This document shows positions 44,336-52,183 of a stretch of 64,000 nt of DNA, piece by piece (the stretch's first letter is position 1; each line of letters begins with the position of its first letter). The notes beneath the pieces are model-generated. The model ran no database searches. It worked only from the letters and a program-made list of their open reading frames with translations, and was not told the DNA's origin. The DNA comes from Desulfoluna sp. (GTDB lineage Bacteria > Desulfobacterota > Desulfobacteria > Desulfobacterales > Desulfolunaceae): contig NZ_JAQYWB010000014.1 of NCBI RefSeq assembly GCF_030145185.1, positions 31,551 through 95,550 on the forward strand. The letters are read 5' to 3'. A program made the position numbers and the translations under genes.

Positions 44336-45487
44336 TCAGCCGCCCTGCTTCACCCCAAGGGTGATTTTATACAGGACGGTAAGGATCAGCAGGCCGATGG
44401 CCGTGATGCCGGCCGAAATCATCAACTCCAGAAGGGTGGGCACATACTCCGTGATGTGATGCATAGGGGAGGGAATAAAGCCTCCGGCGATCATGCCGAG
44501 ACCCTTGTCGATCCAGGTACCGACAAAAACACAGAGGCAGGCGACGGCGAGGATTTTCTCGTTGTTACGAGTTACGGGGGGAATAAGCAACAGAACCGCC
44601 ACGCCCATCAGAAGCAGAGAGGCCCGCATCCAGGGCACCAGCACGCCGTGGCCATGGAGCCCGACGTAGAGGTATTTCAGATGATCCATGTGTTCTGGAA
44701 TCCGTGAATAAAAGGCCACAAACACTTCGCACCCCAGAAAAAAAAGGTTGGCGATCATGCCGTAGGTGGTAATAACGGCAAGGGTCTTTATCGCCTTCTG
44801 GCCGGGATCAAAATCAGAGAGGCGACGAATCAAAAAACAGAGCAGAATAAGAAGGGCCGGCCCCGCAGCAAAGGCCGAGGCGAGAAACCGGGGCGCCAGG
44901 ATCGCCGTCATCCAGAAACCCCGCCCGGGAAGGCCGCAGTAAATAAAGGCGGTCATGGTATGGATCCCAAAAGCCATGGGGATAGAGAGATAAACCAGCC
45001 CCTTTACCCAAGACGCAGGTGCCACACCATTTCGCTCCGCCTCCAGCACATTCCAGCCGATGATGATATTCATAACGAGATAGGTCATGAGCACGTTGCC
45101 GTCCCAGAAGAGCATGGAAGAAGGCGTGGCGTTCAAAAAAATATTGAGGGCCCGAGAGGGCTGCCCCAGGTGAATCAGCAGGTAGAGAAGGCACATCACA
45201 AGGGAGGCCACCGCCAGGAACTCACCTAAGACCGTGATCTTCCCAAAGGCCTTGTAGTCGTGCAGATAATACGGCAGCACCAGCATCACACCCCCGGCCG
45301 CCACCCCCACCAGAAAGGTCATCTGGGCCGTGTAAAACCCCCAGGAGACATCCCGGCTCTGCCCCGTGATCATCAGCCCGTGCTCCAGCTGCTGCCCGTA
45401 ACAAAGCGCCCCCAAAACCAACACCGCCAGAAGTCCCGCAATCCACGCCCAATACCCCCTGCCGCCTTTTATCGCCAATTCAAGCAT
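44336..45487 (-). CDS. dsrP: NrfD-family membrane protein, DsrP type
   Basis: 383 aa, ten membrane helices. ISGRDVSWGFYTAQ-type motif (SRDVSWGFYTAQMTFLVGVA) and YLHDYKAFGKITVLGEFLAV match DsrP, the quinone-facing subunit of the DsrMKJOP complex that links the quinone pool to dissimilatory sulfite reduction. dsrMKJO are not next to it, so this is an orphan or second copy; substrate unproved. GGAGG stands before the ATG at 45487; the frame continues upstream to 45526 but without support. Upstream lies dispersed repeat R8. Confidence 0.85.
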   Translation of the reverse strand: MLELAIKGGRGYWAWIAGLLAVLVLGALCYGQQLEHGLMITGQSRDVSWGFYTAQMTFLVGVAAGGVMLVLPYYLHDYKAFGKITVLGEFLAVASLVMCLLYLLIHLGQPSRALNIFLNATPSSMLFWDGNVLMTYLVMNIIIGWNVLEAERNGVAPASWVKGLVYLSIPMAFGIHTMTAFIYCGLPGRGFWMTAILAPRFLASAFAAGPALLILLCFLIRRLSDFDPGQKAIKTLAVITTYGMIANLFFLGCEVFVAFYSRIPEHMDHLKYLYVGLHGHGVLVPWMRASLLLMGVAVLLLIPPVTRNNEKILAVACLCVFVGTWIDKGLGMIAGGFIPSPMHHITEYVPTLLELMISAGITAIGLLILTVLYKITLGVKQGG

Positions 45488-45584
45488 CACGCCTCCGTCC
45501 ATTAATGAGTCCAAACCAATACACATCTCAGGACGGAGTATAGAACCTGCGAGTTAAGCGGGAATAAACGGGGAATAAAAAACT

Positions 45585-45686
45585 GCCTCCGGCGGCCAGG
45601 GGATGATCCCCTGGACCCCATATGGCACCAGCCGTAGAGCATTCGCAAACCCGCTTTCAAGGTGGCGACACCTTGCCGCCGGCATC
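45585..45686 (+). repeat. Dispersed repeat copy (R8)
   Basis: GCCTCCGGCGGC at 45585, CCAGGGGATGATCCCCTGG hairpin, GAGCATTCGCAAACCCGC, CAAGGTGGCGACACCTTG and GCCGCCGGC at the end: both termini of the family present. Between dsrP and the STAND regulator. Confidence 0.82.
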
Positions 45687-45691
45687 CCTTT

Positions 45692-48600
45692 TTAACCGAT
45701 AAGCGTGCGATAGAGTGCCGTGGTTTTTTCGTGCAAGGGGCAGCCCAGCACCTCCATCTGTTCTCGGCAGGCCTGATAGCTTGTCATGACGTGGGCGTTA
45801 TTTCCCATCTGAGCGTGGAGACGCATGATTTTTCGATAAACGGGTTCGGCCCAGGGGTCGAGGGCCAGATATTTCTCCGCAAAGTGGAGGCAAGGGACGG
45901 GGTTTTCGTCGGATTCACAATGGACCATGAGACTGGAGAGTACGGTGAGGTATCGGGTGTTCAGAAATTCACGTGCCTCAATGCACCAGGGTTCGTAAGG
46001 GTTTTCTTCCAGAAAGGGCCCCTGCCAGCAGGCTTCGGCTGCGAGGAGGCGTTCAAGGGGACTCTCCTTCTCTTTGCCTGCGGCATCCAGCGCTTGAAGA
46101 AAAATCTCCACATCGATGCTGCCGCCGTCGCCCGTGTCGAGCCGGTAGGCGTCCTTTTGTTTCACAATATAAGAGGAGGTGCCTTTGGCGGCGCTTCGGT
46201 GAGGTTCCAGGATGGTGCGCAGGGCACTCATGGCCACGTTAAACCGTTTGGCGGTTTTAGCGGCGTCCTCCTCGGGCCAGAGCAGCTCAGTCAGGGCCTC
46301 CCGATGAACAAATCCGGTATGCCGCTTTGCCGCAAGGTATTGAAAAATCATCAACGCCTTGGAGCTGGTCCACTCTTCGGGACATATCTCCCGGTCCCCG
46401 ACCTTCACCGTGAAGGGGCCGAGGAGGGACAGGGTCAGCGGGAGAACCGAAGGGGCAGGCATTCGCTTCAACAGTGCGGCTGAGCCACGGTTGACCAGGG
46501 GCTCTTTCGCCTGGGAGAGGGAGGCCATCACGTCCAGGGCCGAGGGGCCCATGGCAGTCAAAAGACGCTCAATAAGAAAGGGAAACTGCCCTTCGGCGTA
46601 GAATTCCGTAAGAAGGGGAACGATCCTGCTTGTCTCCGCATAAAAGAGATGCGCGTAGCCCCTTTCCCCGGTCAGGCGAAGGGCCTTTTCGAGCACACTC
46701 CGGGCCGCGGCTTTGTTTGAGTCGATGACGTGGCACTCCACCTCCAGAAGATGGTTTCTCAAAAGATGGTGGGCCGCAGGCTTGACCTTTGCCCGGGATT
46801 CCCCAAGCAGGCGAAGGGCCGTTTTCGTGTCGCCTTCCCAAAGATTCATCCCTGCCAGTCCGATCTCAAGGATGCCTTCGGTCACAGTGAGGCCGTACCC
46901 TTCAATAGCCTCACAGGCCAATCGAAGTGAGGTCCATGCAGCCCCGACATCCTTTCTCGCAAGGCTGATCTGATGCAGCAGGTCATAGGCACTGGCCATG
47001 CCCCACCTGTTTCCCGGGCATTCGAAGATGGCAAGGCCCAGCCTGGCAAAGGACTCAGCCCTGGCCAGCTCACCCAGCCCCAGGCAGTTCTGAGACCAGG
47101 CCACATAAACCCACCCTTTCTGGCTGTCTTTGAGATCAATCGCCTCTGAGGCGGCAATCCCCTGCTCCGCATAGCCCGCTCCCTTTTCAAAATCACCCAG
47201 AAAGTAGCTGCCCACGGCATATTGGTAAAAGGTGAGAGGCAGGCAGAAGTCCAGCCCGTGCTCGGTGGCCATGTCGAGGACTCGATCAGCCACGGCAAGG
47301 GAGGCTTGGAAGTCACCAGCGTAGTACAGACGAAAGGCCTTTGAGGTATCGACCATGGTGACCCCTGCCACGTAATCGTGGCCCGTCACCCGTGAGAGGG
47401 CCTCCATGGCCTGGTCGGTGTAGGCGTCGGCGGTCTCCAGATCCCCTAAAATCGCTGCAAAAAGAATCAGGAAGGTAAGGGTCACGGAATAGTTCGGAGA
47501 GGTTGCGTCAATCTCCCCGACGATCTGCTCCAGAAAGAGTTTGGCCTCTCGCATGTTGCCGCTGTAGTAGTACTGAAAGCCCAGGTTGGAATAACAGGTG
47601 ACCACATGTTCATCATCATGCGCCTCCTGGAAAAGACGGAGGGCAGCGGTCAGGTTTTTAATGGCCTGTTGAGGGTTGCCCGCACACGAATGAAGCTTTG
47701 CCTCCATCATAAGAAGCTGGGGTATTTTTTTTCTGTACTGTTCAGGAAAAAGAGAGAGGCAATGCTGGAGGGTGTTGACCTTGCCCTGGAGAATAAACCG
47801 CGCTTCGATGCTCTCAACGACCCGGGTTGCCTCATCATACCACCCCCCTTCAAGATAATGGTTCAAGGCCTCAAGGGGATTCTCGCCCTCCATGGCCTCC
47901 CCCACGGCCAAATGAAGGGCACAAATCTCTTCACGGGGCAACCGCTCCACAAGCTTTGCCCGCAGGAAATCTTTCAGCAGGTGGTGATAAAAAAAAGTCT
48001 GCCGATCCGCATCCAGGGAAAAGGTAAGGAGGTGCCGGTCTTCCAGCGCACGAAGGCGCTGCAGGGAGTCATCGCTCTTAAGCACCCTGTCACAGAGCCC
48101 CGGTTCCAGGGGCGAAAAAAGGGAGGTCTTCAAAAGAAATTCCTGGTCCCCCAGCCCTTGTGTTTCAAACACATTCTCTTCAAGATACGAGAACACATAC
48201 CCCCGGGAGCCTTTGAGCTCAAACAGCCGATGTTCTATGCCCCGGTCGCCCTCTCCATTGAGAGAACAGCGAAAAAGCATGAGACTGGCGGCCCACCCCC
48301 CGCTTTTTTCATGGAGTTCACGGATCTCGTCTTTTTTAAGGGGAACGCAGAAAACCCGGGAAAAAAGTTCCTGAATCTCCGCTTCAGTGAAGACAAGCTC
48401 CCGCTCGCCTATCTCCACGACCTCCCGCATCACGCGGAACCTGGAGAGACGGACAGGGGGCACCACGCGGCTGATGATGATGAGGTGCAAAAAGAAAGGG
48501 AGACGCTCCAGAAGAAATGCCAGGGCCTCGTTGATCACGGCACTCTCCTGAACCAGGTAGTAATCGTCCAGGACGATGACGGTTTCCTGGGTGACCCCCT

Positions 48601-48964
48601 CTTCGAGCCGCTTCACAAACGATAACAAAAACCTTTCCCGCCCCTCTTTTGAAACGGCCATCCGTTCCAGATCCCCGAAGAGTGTCCCCTCTACATCGGG
48701 ATAAAGTGCCCCCAGACCGGTGAGCAGATAACTCATGAACACCGAAAAATCTTTGTCAAAGGGATCCAGCCGATACCAGACGGTTTTCACACCTGCCTGC
48801 TGGAGGCCCCGGGCCACCAGGGTACTCTTGCCATACCCGGCCCCTGCGATGACTGTTGTTACTTTTGTGTGGGAGAGCTCACTGAAACAGGTAGAGAGCC
48901 TCTGCCTGTCAAGGAGGCTCTGCGGGTGAGGCGGAAGAAGCTTGGATTGAAGAATATCTGCCAT
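45692..48964 (-). CDS. Large STAND ATPase regulator with C-terminal BTAD domain
   Basis: 1090 aa. N-terminal MalT-like STAND module: Walker A AGAGYGKSTLV, Walker B VIVLDDYYLV, sensor IIISR, winged-helix tail VFSYLEENVF; residues about 350-800 are TPR-like repeats (EALNHYLEGGWYDEATRVV, DDEHVVTCYSNLGFQYYYSG). Residues about 838-920 are an OmpR-type winged helix (LSLLGPFTVKVGDREI, SSKALMIFQYLAAK) and the rest the BTAD all-helical domain (IDVEIFLQALDAA, CLHFAEKYLALDPWAEPVYR). Such proteins bind a ligand or inhibitor through the repeats and then DNA. The small gene 49179-49580 starts divergently 214 bp away and is the natural first target; glnA lies next. Weak ribosome binding site. Confidence 0.9.
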   Translation of the reverse strand: MADILQSKLLPPHPQSLLDRQRLSTCFSELSHTKVTTVIAGAGYGKSTLVARGLQQAGVKTVWYRLDPFDKDFSVFMSYLLTGLGALYPDVEGTLFGDLERMAVSKEGRERFLLSFVKRLEEGVTQETVIVLDDYYLVQESAVINEALAFLLERLPFFLHLIIISRVVPPVRLSRFRVMREVVEIGERELVFTEAEIQELFSRVFCVPLKKDEIRELHEKSGGWAASLMLFRCSLNGEGDRGIEHRLFELKGSRGYVFSYLEENVFETQGLGDQEFLLKTSLFSPLEPGLCDRVLKSDDSLQRLRALEDRHLLTFSLDADRQTFFYHHLLKDFLRAKLVERLPREEICALHLAVGEAMEGENPLEALNHYLEGGWYDEATRVVESIEARFILQGKVNTLQHCLSLFPEQYRKKIPQLLMMEAKLHSCAGNPQQAIKNLTAALRLFQEAHDDEHVVTCYSNLGFQYYYSGNMREAKLFLEQIVGEIDATSPNYSVTLTFLILFAAILGDLETADAYTDQAMEALSRVTGHDYVAGVTMVDTSKAFRLYYAGDFQASLAVADRVLDMATEHGLDFCLPLTFYQYAVGSYFLGDFEKGAGYAEQGIAASEAIDLKDSQKGWVYVAWSQNCLGLGELARAESFARLGLAIFECPGNRWGMASAYDLLHQISLARKDVGAAWTSLRLACEAIEGYGLTVTEGILEIGLAGMNLWEGDTKTALRLLGESRAKVKPAAHHLLRNHLLEVECHVIDSNKAAARSVLEKALRLTGERGYAHLFYAETSRIVPLLTEFYAEGQFPFLIERLLTAMGPSALDVMASLSQAKEPLVNRGSAALLKRMPAPSVLPLTLSLLGPFTVKVGDREICPEEWTSSKALMIFQYLAAKRHTGFVHREALTELLWPEEDAAKTAKRFNVAMSALRTILEPHRSAAKGTSSYIVKQKDAYRLDTGDGGSIDVEIFLQALDAAGKEKESPLERLLAAEACWQGPFLEENPYEPWCIEAREFLNTRYLTVLSSLMVHCESDENPVPCLHFAEKYLALDPWAEPVYRKIMRLHAQMGNNAHVMTSYQACREQMEVLGCPLHEKTTALYRTLIG

Positions 48965-49178
48965 TTGATGAGAACCCTGTCAAAAACGTTGCCGATAAAA
49001 AAGCCCTTTGCCTCTGGCCATCTATACCAGAAACAGCGGCAAGGGTCAGCCCGGTTTTTCGAGCAAGGGGAGGTCGGGGAAAGGAATCCTTGATCTTACC
49101 CGAGCACCGAATTAAAATACACAGGCCGTCGAACATAAGCCCCCACAGCGACAGACAGAACACCACACTCTCAAACAG

Positions 49179-49580
49179 ATGGATAAGCCCATGGATTACC
49201 CGCAACTCAATCAATCCGACACACTGGTCCTGATCCGCATGGAAGTTGCCGGCGCCCTTCAAATCTGGGTGGAAGAGTCACAACGCCCCGCAGTGGACAA
49301 CGGTACCCGCGCCCCACATCTTTTCCACATCTCCTTCCCCGGCGAGATCATGGCCCTCTCCAACCTCAACGCCTCCTATGTCCGCACCGTCGACAACGAC
49401 ACCGGAGCTGTCTTTCAAGTCTTTAAAACCTCCCCCTTCCTCGACTATGTCCGTACCGAAACCTACGCTGCCTCCACCATGGAACATCCCCTCCAGCACT
49501 TCCGCCTCATCACGGAAGAGAACCTCATCGACGTCATCACCCTCACCCCTCCCCATGTGGACGAGATCACCCTGGAATAA
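49179..49580 (+). CDS. Hypothetical protein
   Basis: 133 aa, not recognised. No signal peptide or membrane helix; soluble, with LVLIRMEVAGALQIWVEES and HISFPGEIMALSNLNASYV as likely beta strands, so a small beta-rich domain. Codon use (mostly G/C in third place) and length support a real gene; the antisense frame over the same place runs into repeat R9 and is rejected. Divergent from the STAND/BTAD gene, so perhaps under its control. Start at 49179 or at the next ATG (49191); neither has a good ribosome binding site. Confidence 0.75.
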   Translation: MDKPMDYPQLNQSDTLVLIRMEVAGALQIWVEESQRPAVDNGTRAPHLFHISFPGEIMALSNLNASYVRTVDNDTGAVFQVFKTSPFLDYVRTETYAASTMEHPLQHFRLITEENLIDVITLTPPHVDEITLE

Positions 49581-49600
49581 AATAAAGGGAACCATTCTGT

Positions 49601-49740
49601 TCGCCGCCGGCGGCGAGGTGAGCCACCTCGAAAGCAGGTTTGCGAATGCGCATCGACTATCGTCACGTCCGGCTGGAATGCGTCCGCATTCGCGTGAAGG
49701 GTGAGGGGCTGCACCGGATGTCGCAAGCGCATGAGCTGTC
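49601..49740 (-). repeat. Dispersed repeat copy (R9)
   Basis: Complete member, minus orientation: GCCGCCGGCGGCGAGGTG, CACCTCGAAAGCAGGTTTGC, GAATGCGCATCGAC, GCATTCGCGTGAAGGGTGAG, ending in GCGCATGAGCTG. Confidence 0.85.
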
Positions 49741-49774
49741 GGTGTTTCCATGTTAATGCACGGGATGACATAAA

Positions 49775-49804
49775 AAACCCGGCAGGTTGGCGCCTGTCGG
49801 GTTT
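49775..49804. terminator. Bidirectional terminator
   Basis: AAACCCGGCAGG pairs with CCTGTCGGGTTT over 12 bp (one G-T); flanked by six A on the left and TCTTT on the right, so it can end both the hypothetical gene and glnA read-through. Confidence 0.7.
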
Positions 49805-49812
49805 CTTTGGAT

Positions 49813-49851
49813 AAAAAAAGCCGCACCGGAGTGCGGCGCTCCGATGCGGTG
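49813..49851 (-). terminator. Likely glnA terminator
   Basis: On the minus strand CCGCA-CGGAG pairs with CTCCG-TGCGG, followed by CTTTTTTT. It lies 138 bp after the glnA stop. Confidence 0.65.
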
Positions 49852-49912
49852 CATCTTTTCTCATTTATTTTGAAATCGCTGTCCAACCGATGGCCAAGGC
49901 ATTGGTATGCCT

Positions 49913-49971
49913 TCATTCGGTGCGTAAAACTCGTTTTCAAAATGGCTCCACCTTGCCGCAGGAGCCGGAGG
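49913..49971 (+). repeat. Degenerate repeat copy (R10)
   Basis: ATTCGGTGCGTAAAACTCG, TTTTCAAAATGGCTCCACC and TTGCCGCAGGAGCCGGAGG: recognisable but decayed tail of the family, just after glnA. Confidence 0.55.
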
Positions 49972-49988
49972 CAACGCGTTTTGTGCCG

Positions 49989-51314
49989 TTAGACAGAGAG
50001 ATACTGCCGCTGCTCCCTGCCCGAAATATGCACCCGGTCGTCTTCCCACTCCTGGGTCTTAAGGGTCATGAAGTTTGCGTAGAGTTTTTCACCGAGAGCC
50101 TCTTTCAAAAAATCACTGCGCTCAGCTTCGACCAGGGCTTCGTAAAAGGTCCGGGGTAAAAAGCGTTCGTCCCACACCTTCATCTTGTAATCGCGATCGT
50201 AGTTACTGCCTTTGTCCGGATTGACCGGGTGCAGCTGTTCCCGGACGCCCTTAAGCCCCATGGCGATGAGCAGGGCCATCTGCAGATAGACATTGCCCGC
50301 CGGGTCGGGGTTACGGAGCTCGATTCGGGTGGACGATGGGCTGATGGTGTAGGGCACACGCACCATGGAGCTGCGGTTGCGAAATCCCCATCCACGAACG
50401 ATGGGGGCCTCTTTTTCCACCACATAGGCTTTGTAGGAGTTGACGGTGGAGGCCATCACCACCGACGTTTCCCGGGCGTACTTGATAATACCCGCAATAA
50501 ACTGACGGGCCACGGTGCTTAAATTCTGGTCCTCAGAGTCGTCGTGAAAGAGGTTATTGCCCTCTTTGTCTTGAATCGAGAGATGCATATGAAAGGCGTT
50601 TCTGTTGTGCTCTTTAAACGGCTTGGGCATGAAGCTGGCGTAATATCCATTTTCCTGAGCGATCCGCTGGGTGACGTAGGTAAACAGCAAGGTGCGATCA
50701 GCGGCGCTGACGGGATCGGTGCATTCGAGATTGATCTCGTGCTGAGAAGGCGTGACTTCATGGTGAGACTTTTCATAGACAATACCGCAACGTCCGAGAA
50801 GGTCGGTAATCTGCTGGCGGATGGCCTGTCCCTTGTCATGGGGAGTGGAGTGAAAGTAGCCCGCCTGATCGGTGTGCACATCCGATGGAAAACCCCGCTT
50901 TGTCGTCAGGGCAAACTCATCGCCATTTAAGAGAAAGAATTCGTGTTCCGGCCCCACACGGAACTGAAAACCGAACTCATCTTTGGCACGCTCGACGATC
51001 TTCTGAAGAATGGTACGCGGATCCACCGATGCAGGCGCCCCCTCTTCGTTCAGTACATTGGCGATGAAAAAGCCCACGGTTTCATCTTCAAACGGAACAC
51101 TCCACAACGAGTTCGCGTCCGGCATCAAAATGCGATCGCTGTGCTCCACATTACCAAAGCCAGCGATGGAGCTGCCATCAAAGCCAACCCCATTGTCGAA
51201 AACATCACCCATTTTATGTTTGTTGACCGACAAATTCATCAGCCTGCCGTTCAAATCCGTAAAAAAAAGCTTCGTACAATCCACGTGTTCAAGATGACTC
51301 TCTACGTCGTCCAT
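49989..51314 (-). CDS. glnA: Glutamine synthetase, type I (GSI-alpha-like)
   Basis: 441 aa, ammonia assimilation into glutamine. VGFDGSSIAGFG, the glutamate loop NRNAFHMHLSI-like segment and NRSSMVRVPYT, and GPEHEFFLL are present. The NLYDLPP adenylylation motif of E. coli-type GSI-beta is missing and the protein is shorter, so activity control by adenylylation is unlikely; feedback or transcriptional control is expected. GGGAG close to the ATG. Monocistronic; it sits between the two STAND/BTAD regulators. Confidence 0.94.
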   Translation of the reverse strand: MDDVESHLEHVDCTKLFFTDLNGRLMNLSVNKHKMGDVFDNGVGFDGSSIAGFGNVEHSDRILMPDANSLWSVPFEDETVGFFIANVLNEEGAPASVDPRTILQKIVERAKDEFGFQFRVGPEHEFFLLNGDEFALTTKRGFPSDVHTDQAGYFHSTPHDKGQAIRQQITDLLGRCGIVYEKSHHEVTPSQHEINLECTDPVSAADRTLLFTYVTQRIAQENGYYASFMPKPFKEHNRNAFHMHLSIQDKEGNNLFHDDSEDQNLSTVARQFIAGIIKYARETSVVMASTVNSYKAYVVEKEAPIVRGWGFRNRSSMVRVPYTISPSSTRIELRNPDPAGNVYLQMALLIAMGLKGVREQLHPVNPDKGSNYDRDYKMKVWDERFLPRTFYEALVEAERSDFLKEALGEKLYANFMTLKTQEWEDDRVHISGREQRQYLSV

Positions 51315-52183
51315 AATCTCCCGCCTGAGTATCGTTTCCGTTCACAGACAATGGCAAAACTGCCTCTTGTCCAAGGTTCACCAGTTAAAAACAATGCCTA
51401 AGGCCTACCACGAAATTATTTTTACTTCAATGGAAGCTTTAACTCAAAAGTATCTAAATTCACAAGTAAAACCTGCCCCGACGGCTCAGCCTTTAACTAT
51501 AATCATTATTCATACGCCCCCCATTTACCCATCAAAAAAGGGGTCTCACCAGCGTACGAAATCAACGCACGAAAACGGAAAATTCAGCGACGCCGCAACG
51601 TAAATACGGAGATGAGGAACCCAGAGCCTGACAGCCGGAAAGCCATCGCAAACACGCTTTCAAGCTGACCCCCGTCAATGGGCATGGAAGCCCCGGCAGT
51701 TCATGCACTTGCGACAATCAGGGAGCCCCTGCAGCCATAGAGCCCTCGCAAACTCGGTTTCAAAGAGGCGCCCCCCTTACCGCCGGAGATATTTGGGTGA
51801 AAAAGTTAGACAAACAAATCAAATTTTATGTTTTCAAGTCATTTTGAAATTGAGCGCGGATGTCATTTACCCCGAGAAATGCGGGAAAAATTCGTTTTCA
51901 CCCCGCGATTCGAAGGATCATCCCCCTATCCGACAGACGCATTTTATAAGCTAAAGGATTCCTAAAAAATGAGTTTAAAATTTCCTTTTTCCGCTTCGGG
52001 TCATTCCTCTTCCTCATCCCATCGCAACGGACTCTCGGCAGAGTTAACATCAGATGAAACTTGACGAAAAGTACAATCTCTGCGACTTAAATCCATAGCC
52101 TTCAGAGATAAAACAGAGCCTTACCCCATTGCATGAGTAGACCCATCCCGCCAACAGCTCAAAGAATGAAGGGAGAGAAAAAG
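51315..52183. other. Divergent upstream region of glnA and pta
   Basis: 869 bp, A+T-rich, with decayed repeat pieces at 51632-51790 and a stretch at 51806-51890 (AGACAAACAAATC ... GCGGATGTCATTTACCCCGAG) resembling the middle of composite repeats A-C. No sigma-54-type box (TGGCAC...TTGC) found in the glnA side. No gene supported. Confidence 0.5.
51632..51790 (+). repeat. Decayed dispersed repeat pieces (R11)
   Basis: CATCGCAAACACGCTTTCAAG at 51643 and again CCCTCGCAAACTCGGTTTCAA near 51743, the second preceded by TTCATGCACTTGCGAC and followed by CCGCCGGAG. Two old copies side by side. Confidence 0.55.

Noticed and set aside
49278..49940. 220-codon minus-strand frame
   Set aside because: Runs through dispersed repeat R9 and a terminator; the plus-strand gene 49179-49580 has better codon use.
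51315..51450. Sigma-54 promoter for glnA
   Set aside because: No TGGCAC-N5-TTGC pattern on the minus strand in this interval.
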